This document shows, one piece after another, positions 6,593 to 13,402 of a stretch of 13,990 bases of DNA. The stretch spans positions 1 through 13,990 of the forward strand of contig USFF01000024.1 in assembly GCA_900553835.1 (NCBI GenBank), read 5' to 3'. Numbering within the stretch: position 1 is the stretch's first letter; each line of letters begins with the position of its first letter. The position numbers and the translations under genes were made by a program. This stretch comes from an uncultured Mycoplasmatota bacterium. GTDB taxonomy: Bacteria > Bacillota_I > Bacilli_A > RF39 > UBA660. A model generated the notes under the pieces. The model saw nothing but the letters and a program-made list of their open reading frames with translations. It was not told where the DNA came from and did not search any database.

Positions 6593-7494
6593 TGCATAAA
6601 AGTGTTTTATTAAATGAAAGTATTGAATATTTAAACATTAGACCAGATGGGACATACATAGATGCTACACTTGGGTATGCTGGTCACTCAGGGGAAATAT
6701 TAGCGAGATTAGAAACTGAGGGGTTCCTATTCGCCTTCGATCAAGATATTGATGCAGTTACTTATAGTACAAATAAATTGAGTGCTATAGGAAATAACTT
6801 TAAAATTTTTCATACAAATTTTAAAAATATGAAAGATTTTATTAACACTAAAGTAGATGGTATACTATTTGATTTAGGTGTTAGCAGTCCACAACTTGAC
6901 GAGCAAGAAAGAGGGTTTAGCTTCCATAAGGATGCGCCTCTTGACATGAGAATGGATAAGAGAGAGAAATTATCTGCTAAAGAAGTTGTTAATACTTATT
7001 CTTTAGAAAAACTTATAGACATTCTCTATGTATATGGAGAGGAAGCAAATGCTAAATCTATAGCTAAGGGGATAGTTAGTTCTAGACCAATAAACTCTAC
7101 CCTAGAACTAGCGGAAGTTATAAAAAATAACGTTCCCCTTAGCTATAGAAGAAAAGGAAATCCATGTAGGAAAACATTTCAAGCAATTAGAATAGAAGTT
7201 AATAATGAACTTGGAATACTTGAAAAAAGTTTATTGGATGCATTTAGTTTACTAAATAAAGGTGGAAGACTATGTGTTATAACTTTTCATAGTTTAGAAG
7301 ACAGAATAGTTAAAAATACTTTTAATAACTTATCTAAAGAAAGTGAACTTGCAAAAAAACTTCCGGTTGTTTTTGATGAATTAAAACCAAAAGGAAAACT
7401 AATAACCAAGAAACCTATCGTGCCTACAGAAGAAGAATTAGAGTTAAATAAGAGAAGCAGAAGTGCTAAATTAAGAGTAATAGAAAAATTATAG
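6592..7494 (+). CDS. rsmH: 16S rRNA (cytosine-1402 N4) methyltransferase RsmH
   Basis: RsmH (MraW) methylates N4 of C1402 in the ribosomal P site using S-adenosylmethionine. Visible motifs: the SAM-binding loop YIDATLGYAGHSGEIL near residues 22-37, FDLGVSSPQLDEQERGFSF and APLDMRMD around residues 94-121, RRKGNPCRKTFQAIRIEVN around 183-201, and the C-terminal ITFHSLEDRIVK. The usual GGGGH of the SAM loop reads GYAGH. At 300 residues it is full length. It starts on the last base of the mraZ stop codon, with GGAGG at the end of mraZ serving as ribosome binding site. ftsL follows 15 bp downstream. Confidence 0.97.
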   Translation: MHKSVLLNESIEYLNIRPDGTYIDATLGYAGHSGEILARLETEGFLFAFDQDIDAVTYSTNKLSAIGNNFKIFHTNFKNMKDFINTKVDGILFDLGVSSPQLDEQERGFSFHKDAPLDMRMDKREKLSAKEVVNTYSLEKLIDILYVYGEEANAKSIAKGIVSSRPINSTLELAEVIKNNVPLSYRRKGNPCRKTFQAIRIEVNNELGILEKSLLDAFSLLNKGGRLCVITFHSLEDRIVKNTFNNLSKESELAKKLPVVFDELKPKGKLITKKPIVPTEEELELNKRSRSAKLRVIEKL

Positions 7495-7509
7495 AAAGAG
7501 GGAATAAAA

Positions 7510-7800
7510 GTGGCTAAGAAAAAGAAAGTTAAATTACTAAAAGGAGAAAAAACTTTAGTTTTATTAAGTGTTTTATTAATTCTTGGAAATATTTTTGGTA
7601 CATCTTTTTCTATGGCGCTTCTTTCTAAAACTAATATAGAAGTAGAAAGTATGAGAAGAAAAATAGATAAGCAAGCTATGTTAAATCAAAGTTTAGAAAT
7701 GAAAATAAATGAACTTGCAAGTTTGGATAATGTAGAAACTGTTGCAACTACTTATGGACTGGAGTATAATAATAGTAATATAAGAACTATAAATGAGTAG
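7510..7800 (+). CDS. ftsL: Cell division protein FtsL-like
   Basis: FtsL is a bitopic membrane protein of the FtsL-DivIC-FtsQ complex that activates septal peptidoglycan synthesis. The identification rests on position (between rsmH and the class B PBP) and architecture. It has a basic cytoplasmic tail (AKKKKVKLLKGEK), one membrane helix at residues ~16-37 and a short extracellular coiled coil (TNIEVESMRRKIDKQAMLNQ). It ends with SLDNVETVATTYGLEY, the typical membrane-distal region. Sequence conservation in this family is very low. The start is GTG at 7510, with AAAGAGGGA upstream; no in-frame ATG fits. The next gene begins 9 bp later. Confidence 0.85.
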   Translation: MAKKKKVKLLKGEKTLVLLSVLLILGNIFGTSFSMALLSKTNIEVESMRRKIDKQAMLNQSLEMKINELASLDNVETVATTYGLEYNNSNIRTINE

Positions 7801-7809
7801 GAGGAAATT

Positions 7810-9951
7810 ATGAAAAAAACTAGAACTGTAAAAATTAGCAAACTTTTTTTACTTTTCTCAGTTTTTTTATTTGTAGTTATAATTTTAAAACTTTCATATG
7901 TAGTATTAAGTCCTAAAGTTGATGGAATTGATTTAAAAGCTTTTGCTGAAAATAGAAATACTACCAAAGAAAATATTGTTGCTAAAAGAGGAACAATTTA
8001 TGATAATTTAGGTAATACACTTGCAGTAAATGTTAATTCTTATACAGTAATAGCATATTTAAGTGAAAAAAGAACTACTGATATAGAAGATCCTAAACAT
8101 GTTGTGGATAAAGAAACAACTGCTAAGAAGTTGAGCCCTTTAATAAATATGACAGAAGAAAGAATAGTTAAACTTCTTAATACTGAGAATGTTTATCAAG
8201 TGGAACTAGGTCCTGGGGGAAGAGGCATAACTGAACTTTTAAAAGAAGAAATAGAAGCGCTTGAACTTCCTGGTATAGATTTTATTAAAAGTGTAAAGAG
8301 ATATTATCCTAATAGAAATTTTTTAAGTTATACTCTTGGTTATGCAAAAACTAAAGAGAATGGAGAAGTAATAGGAGAAATGGGACTAGAACTAAAGTTT
8401 AATGATTTGTTAACTGGTGAAAACGGTTCTAGAACATATCAAAGTGATATTTATGGGTATAAAATTGCTAATACTAATGAAGAGATAGTTGAAGCAAAAG
8501 ATGGTAAAGATATTTATTTAACAATAGATACAAGTATTCAAATGTTTACTGAACAAGCTATGAAAGTACTTGAAAGTGCTTCATACTTAGAATGGGCTAC
8601 ATTAAGTGTAATAAATGCTAAAACAGGAGAAATATTAGGAGTTAGTTCTAGTCCTAATTTTGATCCTAATACTAAAAATATAACTAGTTATTATGATCCA
8701 TTTGTTAGTTATACTTATGAACCAGGTAGTACTATGAAAATATTTAGCTTTATGTCAGGCATAGAAAGTGGACTATATAATGGGGATGAGGAATATAATT
8801 CAGGTACTATTAAAGTTGGAGATTATACTATTAAAGACTGGAATGGATATGGATGGGGAAAAATAACTTTTGATCAAGGTTTCTGGGGTAGTTCTAACGT
8901 TGCTAGTACATTATTAGTTCAAAGAACAGGAAGAGATAGATTAAAAGATTTTTATCAGAAACTAGGTTTTGGTTCTAAAACAGAGATTGATTTACCCAAT
9001 GAACAGGAAGGTAAAATTAATTTTAATTATGAAATAGAAGTAGTTAATGCATCTTTTGGACAAGGTATGAGTGTAACTCCAGTACAAATGGTTCAGGCAT
9101 TTACTGTGCTTGCTAATGATGGTGTTATGATAAAACCTTATATAGTTAAAAAAATAATTGATACCAATAGTAATAAAGTAATCTTAGAAAATAAAAGAGA
9201 AGAAATAAGAAAAGTATTTAGTAAAGAAACAACAGATAAAATGAGAGATATGATGTGGAATGTTGTTAATAGTGACTTTAAAACTGCTTCAGGTAAAAGT
9301 TACAAAACTACTAGTGTTACAACTATTGGTAAAACAGGAACAGCACAGATAGCTAGTAAAGATGGAGGATACTTAAAAGGAAGTACTGATTATGTAAGAA
9401 GCTTTGTTGGTTTATTTCCAGATAATGATCCTGAAATAATGGTTTATTTAGCAGTAAGTAAAATAAGTAATTCTAAACTTACTAGTCAAGCTGTTAAACA
9501 ATTAATTGAAGATGTTAGTACATATCTAGGAATAGTAAAAGAAGAAAAGAATGAATATTCAAATTATAAATTAAATTCTTATATTAATAAAAATACAGAC
9601 AAAGTAAAAGAAGAATTAAAAGGCAATTACTTAGATGTTATTGTTATTGGAGATGGTGATAAAGTAATAAAGCAATATCCATCTAAAAATAGTATAGTTA
9701 ATGCTAATGATAAAGTGTTCTTACTTACTAATTCAAGTACTTATAAGTATGTAAATGTAGACAACTGGTCAAGAAATGACTTAATTAACTATGGTAATTT
9801 ACTAGGTGTTACATTTACTTTTGATGGTTATGGATATGCGTTTAATTCTAATATAAAAGGTAAAGATGTAGTTAAGGGAGAAACAATTAATATTACTTTA
9901 AAAACTAAATATAACGAAGAAATAACTACTGAAGAAGAAAAAACGACATAA
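7810..9951 (+). CDS. Class B penicillin-binding protein with PASTA domains (FtsI/PBP2B-type)
   Basis: This is the septal peptidoglycan transpeptidase of the dcw cluster. An N-terminal membrane helix (residues ~11-33) anchors it. The dimerisation domain follows, starting with AKRGTIYDNLGNTLAVN, the conserved RGxIxDRxG-type motif in which the usual R is N here. The catalytic motifs are S307-TMK in EPGSTMKIFSF, S361-S362-N363 and K508-TGTA. The C-terminal 150 residues contain two weak PASTA-like modules (from ~YINKNTDKVKEEL, and from YKYVNVDNWSRND) that in relatives bind cell-wall fragments. This resembles B. subtilis PBP2B/SpoVD or FtsI; I give no symbol because those cannot be separated here. 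TAGGAGGAAATT precedes the ATG. A hairpin begins 10 bp after the stop. Confidence 0.93.
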   Translation: MKKTRTVKISKLFLLFSVFLFVVIILKLSYVVLSPKVDGIDLKAFAENRNTTKENIVAKRGTIYDNLGNTLAVNVNSYTVIAYLSEKRTTDIEDPKHVVDKETTAKKLSPLINMTEERIVKLLNTENVYQVELGPGGRGITELLKEEIEALELPGIDFIKSVKRYYPNRNFLSYTLGYAKTKENGEVIGEMGLELKFNDLLTGENGSRTYQSDIYGYKIANTNEEIVEAKDGKDIYLTIDTSIQMFTEQAMKVLESASYLEWATLSVINAKTGEILGVSSSPNFDPNTKNITSYYDPFVSYTYEPGSTMKIFSFMSGIESGLYNGDEEYNSGTIKVGDYTIKDWNGYGWGKITFDQGFWGSSNVASTLLVQRTGRDRLKDFYQKLGFGSKTEIDLPNEQEGKINFNYEIEVVNASFGQGMSVTPVQMVQAFTVLANDGVMIKPYIVKKIIDTNSNKVILENKREEIRKVFSKETTDKMRDMMWNVVNSDFKTASGKSYKTTSVTTIGKTGTAQIASKDGGYLKGSTDYVRSFVGLFPDNDPEIMVYLAVSKISNSKLTSQAVKQLIEDVSTYLGIVKEEKNEYSNYKLNSYINKNTDKVKEELKGNYLDVIVIGDGDKVIKQYPSKNSIVNANDKVFLLTNSSTYKYVNVDNWSRNDLINYGNLLGVTFTFDGYGYAFNSNIKGKDVVKGETINITLKTKYNEEITTEEEKTT

Positions 9952-9960
9952 TTTTTAAAT

Positions 9961-10015
9961 AAAATATAGTAAACTTATCTTGGTGAGTAATTATGAGAGT
10001 TTACTATATTTTTTT
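9961..10015 (+). terminator. Terminator-like hairpin whose loop carries the start of the next gene
   Basis: A perfect 15-bp stem (9961-9975 with 9998-10012) is followed by a T run. The 22-nt loop holds TTGGTGAG and the ATG at 9993 of the SirA-like gene. It could end transcription of the mraZ-rsmH-ftsL-pbp unit. In transcripts that pass it, the initiation site would be displayed in the loop. Confidence 0.75.
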
Positions 10016-10412
10016 AATTAAAAAAGAAGTTTATAATATAACTAAAGATAATCCTGAGAGTTTATTTAAATTACTTGAAAGTATATATCTTTTAGATAAA
10101 AAAGATTTATCTTTAGCTTTTAAAATGTTTGATAAATTATGCAGAAAAATACCTAAAAAAAATTTAAATAAATTAATAAAAGATTCATGTACTGAAAATT
10201 TAAATTATTCTTGTTACTTTGATAATCATATAATAAATGATTTTCTTAATAATGAAACAACTAAATTAACAGTATATAATAGTCATATTAAAGTTAAATC
10301 AAATAGTACAATTCCAACATTCTTTAAATGTCTAAATAACATACCTTATTTATTTGTAGTAGATTTTACTAATATAGACTATTTCTACTTAAAAAATATT
10401 TATTCAAGATAG
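9993..10412 (+). CDS. sirA: SirA-like protein (sporulation inhibitor of replication family)
   Basis: In B. subtilis SirA (YneE) binds domain I of DnaA and blocks re-initiation of replication at the onset of sporulation. Evidence here: a start resembling SirA's YYxYLIKEE (RVYYIFLIKKEVYN), a similar length (139 versus about 148 residues), a hydrophobic C-terminal strand near FKCLNNIPYLFVVDF, and the yneF gene directly downstream, as in B. subtilis yneE-yneF. There are no membrane segments. Similarity is from memory of the family, and the middle is poorly conserved. Its start codon lies in the loop of a terminator-like hairpin, so its mRNA must read through from the pbp side or arise in an undetected way. 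Presence of SirA does not prove that the organism sporulates. Confidence 0.65.
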   Translation: MRVYYIFLIKKEVYNITKDNPESLFKLLESIYLLDKKDLSLAFKMFDKLCRKIPKKNLNKLIKDSCTENLNYSCYFDNHIINDFLNNETTKLTVYNSHIKVKSNSTIPTFFKCLNNIPYLFVVDFTNIDYFYLKNIYSR

Positions 10413-10441
10413 TTGTATTTTATTAAAATATTTTATATAAT
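10413..10441 (+). promoter_or_regulatory. Promoter of yneF
   Basis: TTGTAT (10413-10418), a 17-bp spacer and a perfect TATAAT (10436-10441) start right after the sirA stop codon, 24 bp before the yneF ATG. Confidence 0.7.
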
Positions 10442-10465
10442 TAAATATGTAGGGAGGATAATTCT

Positions 10466-10675
10466 ATGATTTGGGATATATTATATGTATTAATTGGTTT
10501 AGTAGTAGGTGTAGTAGTAGGTTTTATAATTGCTAAAAAACTTATGACAAAAGAACTTAAAAAGAACCCACCAATTAATGAAGAAATGATTAAAACTTTA
10601 ATGAAAGGAATGGGTAGAACACCCAATCAAAAGCAAGTTAATCAATTAATGAAACAAATGAATAAGTTTCAATAG
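10466..10675 (+). CDS. yneF: YneF family (UPF0154) small membrane protein
   Basis: YneF is a small conserved Bacillota protein of unknown function. The 69 residues match the family layout. There is an N-terminal membrane helix (residues ~4-24, glycine/valine rich: GLVVGVVVGFIIAKK) and then an amphipathic cytoplasmic part with NPPINEEMIKTLMKGMGRTP and an NQKQVNQLMKQMNK tail. The NPPINEEMIRxMMxxMGRxPS-type block is the family signature. AGGGAGGA lies about 7 bases before the ATG. It is a single gene between its own promoter and a strong terminator, directly after the SirA-like gene as in B. subtilis. Confidence 0.92.
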   Translation: MIWDILYVLIGLVVGVVVGFIIAKKLMTKELKKNPPINEEMIKTLMKGMGRTPNQKQVNQLMKQMNKFQ

Positions 10676-10680
10676 AGACA

Positions 10681-10734
10681 TAATACCACAAAATTCTCTT
10701 GTATTGCCAAGATTTTTGTGGTATTATTTTATTG
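10681..10734 (+). terminator. Intrinsic terminator of yneF
   Basis: A 13-bp stem (TAATACCACAAAA at 10681-10693, TTTTGTGGTATTA at 10714-10726) with a possible inner CTTG/CAAG pair is followed by TTTT. It marks the end of the housekeeping part of the window. Within it TTGTAT (10699-10704), a 17-bp spacer and TATTAT (10722-10727) could act as a promoter for the leader ORF that follows. Confidence 0.8.
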
Positions 10735-10768
10735 TAGGAGGCTACAAATAACAAAGGAGAGACAGAAC

Positions 10769-10870
10769 ATGAAAAACAATAGTCCGTTTGTACAAAATAA
10801 AGTACTAGGGGGGGGGTTATTATTAACAAATAGTAAACCTTCTGGTTTTTCATGTGCTTTAATGAGATAG
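10769..10870 (+). CDS. Short leader ORF (33 codons) containing a run of nine G
   Basis: I recognise no family. The ORF starts with MKNNSPFVQNKV, has three glycine codons formed by an uninterrupted G9 tract (10808-10816), and continues LLLTNSKPSG to a TAG at 10868. Support for translation is a strong ribosome binding site, AAAGGAGAG, about 8 bases before the ATG. The stop codon falls inside the 5' arm of a terminator hairpin that precedes the large surface-protein gene. A gain or loss of one G would cause early stops at TAA or TAG within a few codons of the tract. A leader peptide controlling the downstream gene is an inference; it could also be a chance ORF. Confidence 0.5.
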   Translation: MKNNSPFVQNKVLGGGLLLTNSKPSGFSCALMR

Positions 10871-10889
10871 GATAACCCTATCTCTTTTT
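10864..10889 (+). terminator. Terminator/attenuator in front of the DGR target gene
   Basis: An 8-bp perfect stem (GAGATAGG at 10864-10871, CCTATCTC at 10877-10884) with a 5-nt loop is followed by TTTTT. Only 27 bp separate it from the ATG at 10917, and I see no promoter there. The large gene must therefore be transcribed through this hairpin, which is expected of an attenuator. The leader ORF's stop codon is in the 5' arm. Confidence 0.7.
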
Positions 10890-10916
10890 AGTGTTTAAAT
10901 AAGGAAGGAAAGATTT

Positions 10917-13235
10917 ATGAAAAAGAAGTTATTTATTATATTAGGAGTTTTTGTTGTAAATATAAGTTTAGTATTATTTTTCACTTTAAAGAAAGAAGAT
11001 AATAATGTTATATCTAAAGAAGAAACATTTAAAACAAGTGAACTTCCAAACGAAATAATGGCTTACACTTTAAATGGAGAAAAGACAAGTTTATCTTATA
11101 ATGCATTAATAAATAATAATACGGTTAATAAAATAACATGTAAGAATGGTACAATTGCTACATTTAATTCTTCAGATAAATCAATAAGCTTTTCTAACAT
11201 AAAAATGCCAGACTATTGTACAATAGATTTTAATCATACTTTTTATTCTAAATTACTTGTAGATAATCCAAAAGTAGAAACAAGAACAGACTTTAGTACA
11301 CCATTTACATCTAACATAGCAAATACACTTTATAAAGCCACAGAAAATGGTGAAGATGTATATTATTTTGCGGGCAGTGATAAAACTAATAAAATAAATA
11401 ACTGGGTATATTTTGGAGGGTACTACTGGAGAATAATAAGAACGAATTATGACTCTAGTATAAGATTACTTTATGTAGGCACAAGTAAAGACACAACAAC
11501 TGGATATATAGGAAAAAGTTCTTATTCGAATTCTAGTAGAGATCCTATGAATGTAGGATATATGTATGGAACAACAGGAAGTCTTGATAATAATAGAACT
11601 AATGAAAACAATAGTTTGATAAAAGAGTATATTGATAATTGGTATGATGGAACAAGAACAATAGTGAATTCTACTTATCAAATAGAATATACGGATGAAA
11701 GCACTAATAAGCTAATAGACTACTCTAAATATATAAGTACAGAAGCTATATATTGTAATGATAGAAGTACAGCAATATATAACATGAGATCTTATTTTCA
11801 GTATGGTGCAGGCATTAGAGTGCATTCTAACAAAAAGCCAAGTTATGACTGCGGGAAAAATACAAGCACTAATGCATGGATTGGTGGAAGTCAATCTGTA
11901 GATGATATGTTTACATATACATCTTCAAATGTTGGAAATAAAAAATTAAAATATCCAATAGGACTCATGACATCAGATGAAATAATTTATGCTGGAGGAA
12001 TATTTACTAGTACTCCAATTGATGGGCTATGGTATACACAAAACTCAGCTGGAAATAACGTTAATAGTAGTAATTGGTGGACTTTATCCCCAAGATATTT
12101 TAGTGGAGATACTGCATTTCCTTATGAAGTAGAAACTGGTGGCAATTTAATTGGAGAAGGAGGTGCAGGTTCTATACTTGGAGTTAGACCTGTTATAAGT
12201 TTAAAAGGAAATTTAATTTGGAAAAGTGGAGATGGAAGTAGTGCATCTCCTTACGAAGTAGAAGATTTGCCGCCTACACTTGAAGAGAAAATATTATCTG
12301 ATAATCCTACAATAAGTACAAGAACAAACTTTAGTACAACATTTACAACTACTAACACAGGAACATTATACAAATCAACAGAAAGTATAGCAGGAAGTAC
12401 TGCAAAAGATGTATATTACTTTGCTGGAGATGCAAAGAATAACTGGGTAAAATTTGCAGGATTCTACTGGAGAATAATAAGAACAAATCATGATGGAAGT
12501 ATAAGGCTACTTTATGCGGGAACAAGTTCTGATACAACAAGTGGATACATAGGAACAAAGGCATTCAATAGAACATCTAATGATTCAATGTATGTAGGAT
12601 ATATGTATGGAACAAGTGGCTCACTTGCTTCAAATAGAACTAATACAAATAATAGTACAATAAAAACATATATAGATAATTGGTATAGTACAAACTTATC
12701 AAGTTACTCAAAATATATAAGTACAGAAGCAGTATATTGTAATGATAGAAAAGCACCTAGTTATAATGCAAGTAGTTCATTTGATTACTATGTATATACA
12801 AGACTAAATGCAGGAAACCCAACATATGATTGTGAAGACTCTAACGATGCATTTTCAGGAAGCGCCTCAGGAGGAGGAAACGGAAAACTAACATATCCAA
12901 TAGGGCTAATGACAGCAGATGAAATAACATATGCTGGTGGTTATAAGATTACAAATTTAACAAGTCCATATGCATGGTATTATTTAAATAGTACAGGAGG
13001 CAGTATAACAGGAAGTACACATTGGTGGTTGCTTTCGCCTTACATCTGGGATGGCTACCGCTCTGGCGTGTGGCACGTGGGCGGTTCTGACTTCCCTGGC
13101 TACCTCAGCATCGACGTTGTCTACTATTCGTACGGCGTGCGTCCTGCCATTTCTCTCAAAACTTGTACACTTTGGACTAGTGGAAATGGAGCACCTGAAA
13201 CACCATACGAAATAAGTACTACAAGTGGATGTTGA
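10917..13235 (+). CDS. Membrane-anchored surface protein with two lectin-like (DUF6273-like) domains; DGR target
   Basis: The 772-residue protein begins with a basic start and one membrane helix (residues ~4-24) without a lipobox, so it is probably anchored and faces outward. Residues ~30-110 form a separate N-terminal module with two cysteines. Two tandem ~310-340-residue domains follow (from residues 112 and 458). They share LLVDNP/ILSDNP, YYWRIIRTN, GYMYGT, YISTEA-YCND, YDC, YPIGLMT-DEI-YAGG, WW-LSP and GVRP-ISL, and end in PYE. This resembles DUF6273 proteins, related to the C-type-lectin/FGE fold. Cysteine pairs in each domain suggest disulfides. Residues ~703-749 are the variable repeat; two cysteines (KTC and the final residue) follow it. 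AAGGAAGGA precedes the ATG. A diversified binding protein is the inferred role; the ligand is unknown. Confidence 0.85.
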   Translation: MKKKLFIILGVFVVNISLVLFFTLKKEDNNVISKEETFKTSELPNEIMAYTLNGEKTSLSYNALINNNTVNKITCKNGTIATFNSSDKSISFSNIKMPDYCTIDFNHTFYSKLLVDNPKVETRTDFSTPFTSNIANTLYKATENGEDVYYFAGSDKTNKINNWVYFGGYYWRIIRTNYDSSIRLLYVGTSKDTTTGYIGKSSYSNSSRDPMNVGYMYGTTGSLDNNRTNENNSLIKEYIDNWYDGTRTIVNSTYQIEYTDESTNKLIDYSKYISTEAIYCNDRSTAIYNMRSYFQYGAGIRVHSNKKPSYDCGKNTSTNAWIGGSQSVDDMFTYTSSNVGNKKLKYPIGLMTSDEIIYAGGIFTSTPIDGLWYTQNSAGNNVNSSNWWTLSPRYFSGDTAFPYEVETGGNLIGEGGAGSILGVRPVISLKGNLIWKSGDGSSASPYEVEDLPPTLEEKILSDNPTISTRTNFSTTFTTTNTGTLYKSTESIAGSTAKDVYYFAGDAKNNWVKFAGFYWRIIRTNHDGSIRLLYAGTSSDTTSGYIGTKAFNRTSNDSMYVGYMYGTSGSLASNRTNTNNSTIKTYIDNWYSTNLSSYSKYISTEAVYCNDRKAPSYNASSSFDYYVYTRLNAGNPTYDCEDSNDAFSGSASGGGNGKLTYPIGLMTADEITYAGGYKITNLTSPYAWYYLNSTGGSITGSTHWWLLSPYIWDGYRSGVWHVGGSDFPGYLSIDVVYYSYGVRPAISLKTCTLWTSGNGAPETPYEISTTSGC
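11250..12263 (+). repeat. Tandem domain unit 1 of the target protein
   Basis: This first copy of the domain encodes residues 112 to about 449, and the two copies start 1038 bp apart. Its last segment (12073-12213, NWWTLSP to GVRPVISL) sits where unit 2 has its variable repeat, but it is AT-rich and shows no nucleotide match to the TR beyond short stretches. It is longer than unit 2, with an insert around the DGTRTIVNS region. Confidence 0.8.
12288..13217 (+). repeat. Tandem domain unit 2 of the target protein, carrying the VR
   Basis: This second copy encodes residues 458 to about 767. It is clearly homologous to unit 1 throughout, including YYWRIIRTNHDGSIRLLYAG, YISTEAVYCND and YPIGLMTADEITYAGG. 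From 13024 the base composition changes abruptly to GC-rich, the point where the VR begins. Confidence 0.85.
13024..13164 (+). repeat. DGR variable repeat (VR)
   Basis: The segment matches the template repeat at a constant offset of 379 bp. It starts with an identical 17-base run (GGTGGTTGCTTTCGCCT) and ends in the near-match CCATTTCTCT. By hand count over 36 aligned codons (13041-13148), 23 of 36 template adenines differ, against 13 of 72 other bases. The encoded residues at template Asn positions are Y, I, D, Y, R, G, H, G, F, Y, S, I, D, V, Y, Y and Y, while the W, G, SD and RPA scaffold is kept. GC is about 60% by hand count, far above the rest of the gene. Confidence 0.88.
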
Positions 13236-13252
13236 TAGAACAGGATGAAGAA

Positions 13253-13278
13253 AGCCTGTGAAAACCCTTTCACAGGCT
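13253..13278 (+). other. Perfect 11-bp hairpin with 4-nt loop downstream of the VR
   Basis: AGCCTGTGAAA, loop ACCC, TTTCACAGGCT. It lies 17 bp past the target gene's stop. Hairpins with short loops just downstream of the VR are known to be needed for DGR target recognition, though usually closer to it than the ~90 bp here. There is no T tail on this strand, which argues against a simple terminator. Confidence 0.55.
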
Positions 13279-13281
13279 AGC

Positions 13282-13307
13282 AAAAAAACCGGCGTGGTAA
13301 TGCCGGT
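13282..13307 (-). terminator. Minus-strand intrinsic terminator between VR and TR
   Basis: ACCGGC and GCCGGT (13288-13293, 13302-13307) form a GC-rich 6-bp stem with an 8-nt loop. On the plus strand it is preceded by seven A, so a leftward transcript would read stem then TTTTTTT, a classic intrinsic terminator. It would stop antisense transcription coming from the TR side before it enters the target gene. Confidence 0.5.
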
Positions 13308-13324
13308 AAGTAGAAATTTAATTT

Positions 13325-13346
13325 TGGTATAATGTGCAAGTTGCAC
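13325..13346 (+). promoter_or_regulatory. Extended -10 promoter for the TR transcript, with a dyad at the start site
   Basis: TGG followed by a perfect TATAAT (13328-13333) forms an extended -10; no good -35 is seen, which extended -10 promoters can do without. GTGCAA-G-TTGCAC (13334-13346) is a perfect dyad covering the predicted start near 13340. It could be an operator or a 5' hairpin of the RNA. Confidence 0.55.
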
Positions 13347-13402
13347 TTTATATAGGGAATAAACTATTACAGTGGGAGCTTCTTTTAGCTTTTGATGCTT
13401 TG

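Noticed and set aside
10638..10853. Minus-strand ORF of 71 codons opposite the yneF terminator and the leader
   Set aside because: It crosses a strong intrinsic terminator, has no ribosome binding site, and is explained as the complement of the leader region.
2905..13235. Reassigned TGA codon (mycoplasma-type code)
   Set aside because: TGA ends several full-length genes at the expected place (the FNT channel and the target protein among others), and tryptophan is encoded by TGG.
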